DNA of 64,000 nucleotides from Stichopus chloronotus (Eukaryota; Echinodermata; Holothuroidea; Aspidochirotida; Stichopodidae): the NCBI GenBank assembly GCA_021234535.1, contig CM037837.1, forward strand, positions 3,326,218-3,390,217, in the 5' to 3' direction. The notes under the pieces were generated by a model. That model was not told the origin of the DNA, ran no database searches, and saw only the letters and a program-made list of their open reading frames with translations. The stretch's first letter is position 1. Each line of letters opens with the position of its first letter. This document shows positions 1 to 34,139 of this stretch, piece by piece. A program made the position numbers and the translations under genes.

Positions 1-1004
1 AATCGAATTAGTATTAATATTTTTGGTTTGAACACATCTATCAACAGCACTGTGAGTAGCATCATTGTAAATGGTGTTTCAGGTTTTCCTCTTCTGAGCA
101 AATATAGTCATGGAAAAAAAATGGAAACTTTAAAGGGTGTTACGTACATGATGGTACCACGTTGCATGAGATAAGTACTGACATATGAGAAAATGTAAAG
201 TTTTGTTACACTAAGTACAAGCACTGAGCAGGATGACTGTGTAAACTAAGGGCAAGGTTTCTTTTGGAAGTTTGTGCAAAATGTAAAGCTCCAGGTGTCT
301 GACTTGAAGTTCACCAATCACAGAACTTGTGTACAGTACGATTCAAACCTACACTAACAAAGTATGGTCTTACTGACTGTGCAGTGGGTGGACACATTTG
401 AAACTGTGTGTACTTGTGTGGAAGTACCAACAGCCATTGAATGGTACTGTACCTGAAAATAATCAATAATTGTGAAGTAAATTGTGACTGACCAAGGACT
501 GTAGTAACCTAGCTAAAAGTCTCTGGCTAAAATCAATTGGCACACAAATACTACCACATATTCTTCAGTTTCTTCTCAGATTTCTACAAGTTTCTATTCC
601 AATGACAAGCCTAGGGGAACCGTGCCTGTAATCTTTTATTTTTTACTTGCCACTGCAACATTTTGCTGTGAAAAAAATTGTAACAATATGCCACATGAGC
701 AAGAAAGCCTACCTCCAAGCCTACCTACTATGCAATACTTAAAATCTTACAACAGGCAAAACTATGGTCTTTTTGAGTAGGAAAAGTATCTTTCCATCAC
801 GCATCACAAGTTTGAGAGTTTCATCCTATTCTTCCCATCCCAAGAAAGCTAGAAACAGATTTGTTTGTTTCTGTTTGTTGATACTATAAACACTCACGGT
901 TTGTCATTACTAAATAAGGCAAAGCTAGCACAGATTTCACAGCATTTACCCCTTGCAATATCCCTTTCAAATATGCAAACGGAATGAAATTAAACATGAC
1001 TTAC

Positions 1005-1073
1005 ATCAGACATTTTCTTGACCGGGTGAAGCAAAATTTGGCAATCACATGGTGTCTTGTCTTCATTACCTTC
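1005..1073 (-). CDS. Candidate internal exon of an unidentified divergent gene
   Basis: On the minus strand a pyrimidine-rich tract ending in TTTTAG is followed by 69 nt open in one frame for 23 codons (begins EGNEDKTPCD, ends KKMSD), then a consensus GTAAGT donor. Length is a multiple of three and both splice sites look good, so it could be a symmetric exon. I do not recognise the peptide and could not connect it to flanking exons with confidence. It may equally be a chance exon-like segment or part of a non-coding transcript. Confidence 0.3.
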
Positions 1074-2239
1074 CTAAAACTAGATAAGACAAAAAACAAG
1101 AACTTGAATACGGTGTGGTTTTGATGATGCAGAACACAATAGTTTACATAAGCAAAAGGAATTGGGCTACAACAAATAGTACAAGTGCAGTCTGATATAA
1201 CACACAACAAACATCCTAATGAATGTGGTCCACCATTCTCCTATATGAGATCAATCCAAACTAACATTTTTTAGGTATTTCTACAAAATCCTTGTTACAA
1301 AATGACTTCTGCTGACTTCATTGGATCTTTGACCTCCACCAATAACAGAAGCAGTGATGAAGTTTAGCGGTGGTCCTGGTGTCCGAGATGCCCAAATTCA
1401 TACATCATTGAGATTTTATCTTGCCAATTTATTCACACTTTGACTAAGTACTAGCCATCAGAAGTTAAAGACAAATTGGTACAACCTGATTATCCAATGA
1501 TGCACCAACCAATTCACAGAGTTTGTTGACATGCCACTGTTACATCAACAATTAAATCAACACATGCTGTCTCCTGTGGAAGAGTTTTGGTGAAAAATGT
1601 GACACTTTCCCCTTCCTGTGTTTCATTTCAACAGTTTATACAACTTGGCCAAAAACAAATGTCCCATTGCATGCCAAGATGCTTACATGAAGTTTACATG
1701 TTTTTTTTTCTTTGTACAGTAACCAGCTAAAACAGATTTTGTGCAAGACAGTACTTACAAAAAGGAGGAAATTTTGAACACGCATTCATGATGCTAGAGG
1801 AGTCATCACAAAAGGGCAACCAGTGTGGGGTCAAGCTGTCCACCTTTGGATTTTAAAATCACAATAACACTGGACAATTTTTCAACTTGTGAAACCAGTA
1901 TCTGGTTATGAACATAACAACAAATGCACAGTACTCTCCAGTAGCTGTCATACCACTACCATTAGCTTTCCCATTTGAGGAAAGTGTACAATGTGGGATA
2001 GACTGCAGTTTAAGTCTTTTACTAACCCTAGTTATACCTAACCGTCCTAGGCCTATGGTGCACTTTATCACACAAGGAATACAATACTCAATAGGCACCT
2101 ACAGCCACAGTATGGTGCGTTCCAAAATTTTCGTGGAAGAGTGCTTTTTTTAAAATCGTGGAGTCACAGTGGAATGATCATGTATGTTGCTGTGCATATT
2201 ATAACGATACTGTGTTCCTATTATGATAGATCACATAGG

Positions 2240-2460
2240 TAGAACTTTGATCATTTTAGCTTGATGAGGAAGACCATGTCCCAAGCGGAGGCACGGTCGC
2301 ACTGCCACGGCGAGAAAGACACGTGATTATAATGTCATGTTAAAGTAAATGATTATAGAACTTGAATCATTTCAGCTTGATGAGGAAGACTGTGTCCCAA
2401 GTGCAGGCATAGTCAAGGTGCCACGGTGAGGAAAGTCACATGATTACGTCACGTGAATAA
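2240..2460. repeat. Two tandem copies of a ~115-bp module carrying E-boxes
   Basis: The word TTGATGAGGAAGAC appears about 2261 and again about 2376. Each copy is followed by a GTGTCCCAAG or ATGTCCCAAG word, a GGAGGCA/GCAGGCA block and a GCCACGG block. CACGTG occurs at 2320-2325 and within GTCACGTG at 2448-2455, in matching parts of the two copies. A further fragment of the GGAGGCA block recurs at 2558. This lies 0.7-0.9 kb upstream of the VPS53 ATG. Confidence 0.65.
2448..2455. promoter_or_regulatory. CLEAR-like E-box (GTCACGTG)
   Basis: GTCACGTG at this site matches eight bases of the palindromic GTCACGTGAC element bound by TFEB/MITF-family factors that control lysosomal and trafficking genes. 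It overlaps TTACGTCA (2444-2451), a CRE/ATF-like word. The site is about 680 bp upstream of the VPS53 start codon, which makes regulation plausible, but a single short motif inside a repeat can be coincidental. Confidence 0.25.
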
Positions 2461-2557
2461 CGAATACAATGTCAATCATGCTGTATGTACTCAAAAGGGC
2501 TTTTTGAGAACGATACAGCGACAACGGTCACTTCCACGTTTGATAACATGCCTTAAG

Positions 2558-2644
2558 TGGAGGCACAGTCGCGGTGCCACAGTGAGCCCAGTCTCCTTAG
2601 TGCGTCAATTGTTGGTACATTGATCTACCGCGACCGTGCCTCCA
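2558..2644. repeat. Inverted repeat upstream of VPS53
   Basis: The arms are 2558-2575 (TGGAGGCACAGTCGCGGT) and 2627-2644 (ACCGCGACCGTGCCTCCA). They are reverse complements over 18 bases with one mismatch and are separated by 51 bp. The same GGAGGCACGGTCGC block occurs near 2287 in direct orientation, so the hairpin was probably built by an inverted copy of the local repeat. Confidence 0.7.
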
Positions 2645-3134
2645 GTTCCACGGTGGAAACCGTTTGGGCCGTTGTATTCTGCAGTAGTACCCCTCATTTT
2701 CGTGAAGTAGGCACATACAGCATTAAGCCTACATCTTTTTCAGGCGAGCCTTACTGCACGAAAATACGACCAACCATCCTACTATAGGCCTAGGCCTACG
2801 TAGTATTAAAAAAGCATGCACTATGCATGATTTCGCTCAACTGCTTCCTCATACCACAGCTATTTGGCAACAGATATAGAAAAAAAAAAAACTAAGTGTC
2901 AGACACTTACCAAACGAAACAAATGTCTAGCTCCCACAACGGCTGGTAATACTCAAAGAATAGATGCCAGTTACTAAGTCAGATCATACTTATCAAAATA
3001 ACTTCGAGAAATGCTTTCAGAAAGATGATACCTTTGAAAGGATCTGGTAACTTTGTTCTTTCCCGTTGCCTTGGAATGTGTAATTACCTGACCAAAATAC
3101 AGTTTACATTATAAGCTAGAAAGATACTTACAAA

Positions 3135-26613
<23,479 letters not shown>

Positions 26614-26688
26614 ATATTTGTTCATGTATATTTATACCGATTAGCTCTTACTTGAAAAAGAGTTCTTCGGTGTTTTGATGCCATCTGT

Positions 26689-26885
26689 GACTGCTGGTGT
26701 TGCCACCTGTGACTTGTTTCCATGTGACATTTCTGTATTTGCCACATTGTTACCAGTGGGTTCTCATATCTGCGACTGCTGGTGGTGCCACCTATGACTG
26801 CTGGTGTTGCCCTCCATGACTGGTGGTGTTGTTATCTATCACTGGTGGTTTTGCTACCTGTGACTTGCTGCTATGTAACTGATGG
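26689..26885 (+). repeat. 22-bp minisatellite in the VPS53 3' flank/UTR
   Basis: GACTGCTGG or GACTGGTGG-type starts fall at 26689, 26711, 26774, 26796, 26818, 26840 and 26862. Most intervals are exactly 22 bp (the 26711-26774 interval is 63 bp, with the pattern degraded). The unit is roughly GACTGCTGGTGTTGCCACCT plus two bases. It begins 76 bp after the stop codon, so it is almost certainly transcribed. Confidence 0.85.
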
Positions 26886-28375
26886 CGTTGCCACCATTGA
26901 CTTGTTATCTCTGACATGTTGTTTTGTGACTCCATGTGTGGTGTTGCTGCCTAGGATTGGTGGTTTTCCTACCTGTGATGATGTGATGTTACAGTTGGTG
27001 TAGAAGTAGCGATCCTTCACTTTACCTCTTGCTGCATAAGAATGGCACTGTAGGATGGCCAAAGTCTACAATTGGTATATATTAAAGATAATAATGACCC
27101 CTAGGGATAAAACTATGAGGGGGACATCTTCAAGAAACTGCCATTTATACTGTAATATACGAAAACACTCCGAAGAATCTAGGGCTGCAATTTTGCTTTT
27201 TCCAGGAGATGCCTGATGCAAATGGCAGTTTAAATGTTGCCTACTTGTATCAGGTATTTGCAACTTGTGGCAAATTCTAGCTCAAATTTCTTTTTTTTAA
27301 ATTAGTATTCCATTTTTGTATCGAAAGAAGATAATGTGAAATTGTGAATGTTTTATTCCTTTCCAAGTGCGAGTCTGGAGTACTACGTAACACGTAGCTT
27401 AGATTCTCATTGTCGGCCAGTCTTGCCAGTCGCTGCACTTCTAGTTGGGTATTGACTATCTTTGTCATACAGTGATATCAGGTTCACTTGTAATTGCACC
27501 AAAATCGTTGCTGGTGCTACCTTCACCCTGTTGTCGTGGACTGGTATGCTGTATTTATGCCATTGGTGTTTCGTCGTCATATGTATGTGTTCCACATTGC
27601 ACAAGTGGCTTCTGTGGTCTTTCTCAGACCCCACACGTCATCACAAAGAACAGCAATCATGGAGAGAGTTGTTTTCTCAAAATTGCAACGGCTCGGATGA
27701 GATGTTAAAAGAATGCCAGTCCAGATGATCCACAAATGCCTGCCACAAATGAGGAATAACGAAGAAATGATCATTCAAGGCATTTTCCTGGAGAAACAAC
27801 ACCCACTTGTCCCACAAAAGTATCGAAAGTGTAGCGCATTTTACAGCAAATCACTTCAAGACAGCCTTATGGGTATTTCATAATTACGGTGTGCTGATGT
27901 AACAATGGTGTTGTTTGCTCTTGTCCAATCGCCACTGCGATACTTCTGTGTAATAGACTTGGTCGGCGTATTCAAAAATTTTGGTAGTTCCAAAAAATCC
28001 TTTTGTCCGTACGCGCAGATCCAGAGCAGAGTGAGAGTTCTTGAGAGGTTTTATTTTTTTTTTCTTTCATGTTATTATGGATTGTATGAGAATGTTTTGA
28101 CCATTGTCTGGCCTGTTCTTTTAAGGATCATCGTTTGCCACAACAGTCATGTTAAAAAAAATTTTTTCCTTCAGTATTATAGATGTACCCATAGACACAA
28201 GATTTACTATGTGTCAAGGAATAATTAATGTAATCAAACATATTGCAATATTAAATATCCTGTCCTCTCCCTTTTCTATTTTTCACAAAAGTGGCACCAG
28301 TTCAAAAGATTGTTGTATTTTGGTAGAGTAATCAAAGTCGTTTCAATTTCATCCTTATCAGATTGTGTAGGATAT

Positions 28376-28381
28376 AATAAA
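28376..28381 (+). terminator. Candidate polyadenylation signal AATAAA for VPS53
   Basis: An AATAAA on the plus strand about 1.76 kb after the VPS53 stop, followed by T-rich and TGT-containing sequence. Other AT-rich hexamers exist in this AT-rich interval, so the assignment is weak. Confidence 0.25.
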
Positions 28382-31300
28382 GGTGTAAAAATTTATCAGA
28401 CATGATATGTCAGATACAGTCTTTACCAACCAGATAAAAAAAAGAAATACAAAACCTCTTCTTTTCGTTAGTTGCTCACAACTCGGTTCTTGTTCAGATA
28501 TGCTACCAAGTAGTGTATACAATTTTTGTGATCTTCAGATCAGTGATACAACCCTATAGTATGTGGTCTAACCTTTATGAAATGGTTGAAACTGTTTGCA
28601 CAAACATTATGCAATTTACGGGCATGACCTCTGTCATTCGTATGAAACTAGACCTACATTAACCCCAATAACCGTCACTGATTGGCCAGAGTTTCATTCA
28701 TGGTAGTAATCTATTTGCATGAATTTGTTTTGGGTCAATAGCCATTCTTATGAAATACTGTCCCCATTGTTTCATCACTGGTATGGGATTTGAGGAGCCT
28801 AGAATTACAAGTCAATTTTCACTTCCTGGGTAGGGGGAGGAACGGTGGGGTTATCTCTTTTGTGAATGTTGCAGCTTTCCTAGGTCATGAGACTTCAAGT
28901 GACACATAAGGTCATACCTTCCAATTGGCTAGTAACCTCCTCGATTAAATTGTACTGATTCTAGGGTCAGGGGTAGCATTGCAAAGGCCCAGAACTTTTC
29001 CACTGATTGGGGGACTGTTACTACATCACTGCAACAGACAGTTCACTGATGACAACATGCAGTCATATAAGAAATGCCAAAGAAAAGCCTACCAACAGTA
29101 GTGTTTCTCCAAAGATTTTTTTTGGGGGGAGGATGGTAACTTGTGAAGAGCCTATGCAATCATTGGGAAGAGGTTTGAAGAGAGGAGGCTGAACCTCTCG
29201 AAATTTTTTACAGTTGAGATGATAAATTATGCAAAATGATGCCACTTCCAGATGATTTATTGCTCTATTTGTAAAGGTTCAGTAGCCTATTGACTATTTT
29301 TTTCAACCACAAGGACTCAGAGGGGATGCAGGTTTTTATCTAGAGGCAGTCACTATATCTGAGGGGTGTCAGTTTTCACTTGGAGGAGGCACCATACCCC
29401 TCATGGAGAGAACTGCAACAGGACTAGAAAAAACAAACACGTGAAAACTAACTTTAACTCTGCACCATTTTTGTGAGATGTTTATGTACAGATTGCATAA
29501 AAGGAAACTTTTTAAATACATTTTTTTTGTACTGCATAAATTCACTACAGTGGTACAAGACATTCACACTGCCATAAAACTTCAAAGTCAAACAGGTGCA
29601 CACTTTAAGAGACCTCACTCCACAGGAGGCCGAGGATGGTGACATCACTTCAACTGATGAAAACGATAGGATGATATTTAGTGATTTCAAAATCAACACT
29701 CTACATCCCAAGACATGAAAAAGTTTGAAAAAAACAAAACAAAAGACTGAAACACAATCGGTGTTGAGATCACAAGTGAAGTAAGTCACGAGAAAAGGAA
29801 CTGACAAAGTGACAATATTTTGCAGTTCTACGTTCTAACTCCACCCCTCGCCCCACCCTCCCTCCTTCATGTTCCTTCTACATGTTTGGTAAAACATGGT
29901 ATTGGGTCTCTGCATGACAGCTTTTTCTACAAACAAAATTGCATCAACCTTTTTCTTTTTTTTTTTAAAACCAAGGAGAGAAAATATTACATTCAACATA
30001 GACTGGTATACGCAGTGACATCATCTGACGATCAAAATACATCTCTGTATTTTTTGCAATTCACGAACCTGAAACCTCTAATGAATCACTACTAAATGAA
30101 ACACCAGTGAATATTTGCAAATGCAGATGTAGCCAAGAGTACATGCAACCCACAGGAGGCATCACCCTCTCCATATCTTGCAGACTTCCAAACAATAACA
30201 ACCCATATCAAATACGAGTAGTTTAATTGGGCAGTAACTTGTTGTGATGTTCAGTGTTGGCAGAAATGACTTGTGCTTGCAACCTGACCTTAGCTACTTT
30301 AATTCAGTGGAGCATAAGTTATTTGATTTTAATACCATTAAAAATCAAGTAAATCTTATCAATGGGCTCTTCTTTCTCACCCTCACTTAGAGAAGGCCCT
30401 CTGGATCCTACACACAGAGACCCCATCTCAGAGTTCCTGAAATAGAGCTTTGTCCTTACAACTTTAACCCACCCCTCTCTTTGCTTTTCTAAACACTGGC
30501 AGATCCCTGAATGTAACCATTTTAGTAATGTAACCATTTTAGTCCTTCCCATTCCCTATCTTCAATCCAGTTCATACAGGCTTCTGACATTATTGCACAT
30601 TTTCATGAAAATAATTACGATAGCAAGTTAGGCAAGAGAAAATTATTTCATTTTGTTGTTAAAGAACCATCTGAGGACTTCATCCTCCCACATTGGTGTG
30701 GTACCACTGAAAACAGAAGCCTTGGGAAGAGAAATCACTGAGAAAAAATATATTACTTTGTCCCCAACCCCACATGCCTCCCCTCCCCACACATTCCCAC
30801 AATAAAATGAACTATGCCCAAACTTCAAATTTAACTTTTGACTTCATAAAATCTGTCAGGAATTCATCAAGTTGAAGAAACACTGTACTTTATATGCACT
30901 TTATATGCACTTTACATGTGACCTGTTGAGTGAGTGTTGGTAACAACCTGCTTTCAACTTGAACATAAACACTTCTCAAAAAACCCTACCTCCCCCCCTC
31001 CCTCTGGCATACCATCCCTACACTAGTACTGGAACAGGAGCATTTACTGAGGGTGAGGGTGATGCAAATTTTATGAAGTGCACTCATCTTCCAATCTTGT
31101 ACTTCGAAGTATTTTTGAAGAACCAAATGGACAAAAATGACATTGTTTACCAGACAGACACAATAGACAGAGAGTACACCTGTTCCATACAAAGAAATGG
31201 CAATGCAATGAAGATGACATTAATGTTACTATAACAATCAAGCACTCTGTATCAGAAATACTCCGAAAGACAAACCAAAGAAAAAGGTGACCCTGGTTAA

Positions 31301-32581
31301 TTCAAAGTCTTGGCAAAGCCTGAGATTCTCGGCAAAGTAATCATTCGACCTGTACATTTTCCGAGTACCCCGATGCCCACTGTGTCGAATGTGACTACAC
31401 TTCTCATAGAGTGACTTTAGTACCTTGTTTTCTAGCTCGTAGAGAGTGACATACATTAAAACAGAATGATAGATTAATAAACGGTAAAAACAAAACAACT
31501 CTAAAATGATCCTGTAGCAAACCAAGCCTTTTGAAGATTGCAAAATTGACCACATTTTGTTCCTCATGATTATCTTTCATGCCAATATATAGTTTGCTTT
31601 TTTGTTTTCACTAAATTTTAACATTTTTTTCAATTAATTGCATAAGTAGTGGCAAATACTTCATGTAAAGCACTGAACTCATTAGAGTGACCCTGTAATT
31701 TTTTTTTATAACTTCTTTTCTTTTAAATCTAATAGTTCAACAGTGAGAAGTTTTGCAGACTAACACATAAAAACTGTTTGAGACACTCAAAGAATGACTG
31801 CTTTGCACATGTTATTCACAAAGGTGCATAATGGAACCCCCTTAGATTGCATCCACTACGTGACAGTATAGGCTATGTTTTTAGAGATCACTATTAGCTG
31901 TGATAGGATAATGTATGATCGCAAAGAACAAACCCTATCATAAAACAAATCTTACAAACTACCTTGCACACTGAATCCTCCCCACTGTCACACATCCTCT
32001 CATTTTGTGCATCCTCCCTCATTCTGTTTCTTCTGTCAGCAACCAGTGTTATCTTACCTTTGGAGCAAATTGTTGCTATGTGCCCTTTTTCTAATGTACA
32101 TACCATAACACCTGCAATCAATTACAGGTTCATCTCATCTAAATCCACGGTCTCTATATTCCACGTATTACTTCACATTTGATGATTGGCTAAAAAAACT
32201 AGGAACATTTCTACTTTAAGTAAAAAGGAGTATTGAGTGTTATTGACTACACTGCCAACTTAACATATATATTTTAACAGCATTTACTCTGTACACAAAT
32301 TGAGCTGGAATCCAAGCAACAGTTTGTGAATGTTGATATTACAACTGTAGGCACATTCTCAGGTTATTTGGAACAATCCTTGTGACAGACATTACCCAAA
32401 AGTCAACCAAAATCATATTTGATGTCTCACTTGTTAGCCTTAGAGTCATATAACTATGATCAAATTCACCTCAGTAGTTGCACATTTTAGGAACCAACCT
32501 TCATTATTCACCATATTCCGCCTGTTTCACATATCCATTTGCAATTGGCCCTCATGGGAAATTGAAATAAATGTGACTGAG

Positions 32582-32587
32582 TTTATT
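32582..32587 (-). terminator. Candidate polyadenylation signal for Deltex
   Basis: TTTATT on the plus strand is AATAAA on the Deltex strand, about 1.3 kb downstream of its stop codon. A further AATAAA lies at about 29257. Which one is used cannot be decided from sequence. Confidence 0.2.
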
Positions 32588-33908
32588 CTTTGAATTAAAT
32601 TAGAAAACCTGCAACTGGTCTCAGAAGTCTTACATTGTAGAGTATAGGCAACAGCCAGAACTTATAATGAAACATGAGCAAACTTTCTCCATACATGATA
32701 CATGATAACAGATGGATATATGCAACGTCAGTTCGTCCAAAAATTTCAACATAGATACCTCACAACATCAAAGGCAATGCGAGGTATGTTCAGATGTAAA
32801 ACTTGCCACCTGACCTGTGCCCTTCAGTATTTTGGCTTTCATTCTGCCCACAATGCAATTAACAAACGCTCCATTGGGCAGAAACCTCCTTAAGTGTTTG
32901 TGTTAGATTTCAAGGCTGCAGTGTGCCTTATTTTCTCTCTGAGGTGCTAATATGTAATCAAGCATAGAATGAACATGTAACAGACTTTAAGAGGGACAGT
33001 TTCATCATGAAGGTAACTCCAAAAGAAAGAAAAATGAGCTAGGTTGTTATTGTCATATATCCAATCCATGGTATTAAGTACTGCATCAAAAACTTACAAT
33101 ATCAGTTTTGAGAACAAATGTTGATTAATTATTCAAAACAAACTGAGAAGGGTTGAGCTTGGGTGGGTGAGTGTTTTGGAGAGCAACTGTGTGATGGCCC
33201 AATAAACACAAAGAGAGAAAGAGAGTGGTGGGATGGAGGAAGAGGATGATTCACTACCTCTACCATCATGTAAAGATAAAGCCTGACTAACAACACAAAT
33301 GCCCTAAGCTCCTTCTTTAAGAGATTTTAATTGCAAAAGAAAATGAAAGACCGGAGAATAAATCTGCTTCAGAGGCTGAAAGTTTTTGTCAGCCCACTTT
33401 CATCTATTGCCTGCTGTTTCATTGCCTGTTGAATGAATTAATTGCTTAACCAAGTTCGCACTGCAGTGACAATCTATGCGCAGATGATTTCAAGTTTCAT
33501 CACTAATGATATAAATAAATAGTGTGCTAAATCCAGTCTGAGAGACAGTGTCCCACCCAATCTTCGACAGTTGGCTGTTCACTCAAAACATTCCTTGACA
33601 CTGACTTTTCATTCACACCTTGTGACTACGATATATTTTTCACAAGCACGATGTTGAGTACAAAAATCACACAACCATGTCAGCGTGAAAATGGAACCAA
33701 AATTCAAGCGAGCGATGGAAACCAACAGAAGTATCATTGATCTTATGTCATGATGGTAAAAATGTTACATATTTTTTTCAGCCTCTGACTTTGATATGAA
33801 ACACAAGGAAATTTAGACCGCTACAACTCTGCTGACTGGTTAGCGATCATGTAACCCTAAATTCATCTGCTCGCCTCTCCAATCTTGAGGAAATTGAATT
33901 TACTCCCT

Positions 33909-34139
33909 TCAGCCTTCGGGGGTTAATGAATCTTCTGTGACTCCGTGGGCAGCCAGTTCTGCCAGGACATTGTCAAAGTAATGGGGGTCTGGATAACCAT
34001 GTCCCGACCTGTTGGAACCAAATTCCGTCTTGTGATGGATTTCATTCCACACGACCGTGTTCATTTCTCCGGTCGTCGCAGAGGTGCCGACGGTGAAGAT
34101 GAGCCGCCTCTCCCACGCAACGATGAGCAGCCTCAGTAT
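33909..34139 (-). CDS. DTX: Deltex last coding exon (end of DTC domain)
   Basis: 77 codons including the stop: [54 protein letters not shown], then [12 protein letters not shown] and TGA (33909-33911). These are the most conserved strings of the Deltex C-terminal domain. The plus-strand open frame over the same DNA is its antisense shadow. Confidence 0.97.
   Translation of the reverse strand: MLRLLIVAWERRLIFTVGTSATTGEMNTVVWNEIHHKTEFGSNRSGHGYPDPHYFDNVLAELAAHGVTEDSLTPEG

Larger units (their letters stand above)
1..3134. other. Upstream region of VPS53, mostly featureless
   Basis: This stretch precedes the VPS53 start codon. No confidently identified coding exon is present. From 2240 to 2660 it contains a repeated module with E-boxes and an inverted repeat, described separately. 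On the minus strand there are two splice-like signals: an exon-like open segment at 1005-1073 and a strong donor at 2909-2910. The remainder, about 1-1000 and 1080-2240, shows only AT-rich non-coding sequence with stop codons in all frames and short unsupported open frames. Confidence 0.5.
26614..33908. other. Convergent intergenic region with the 3' UTRs of VPS53 and Deltex
   Basis: The two stop codons face each other 7.3 kb apart. Nearest the VPS53 stop is a 22-bp minisatellite. Beyond it the sequence is AT-rich with scattered homopolymers and no recognisable gene. Several overlapping short frames at 27400-27780 and a 109-codon minus frame at 31238-31567 have no match I recognise. Much of the interval is likely 3' UTR, since long 3' UTRs are common in such genomes, but the ends cannot be placed from sequence alone. 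Confidence 0.6.
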
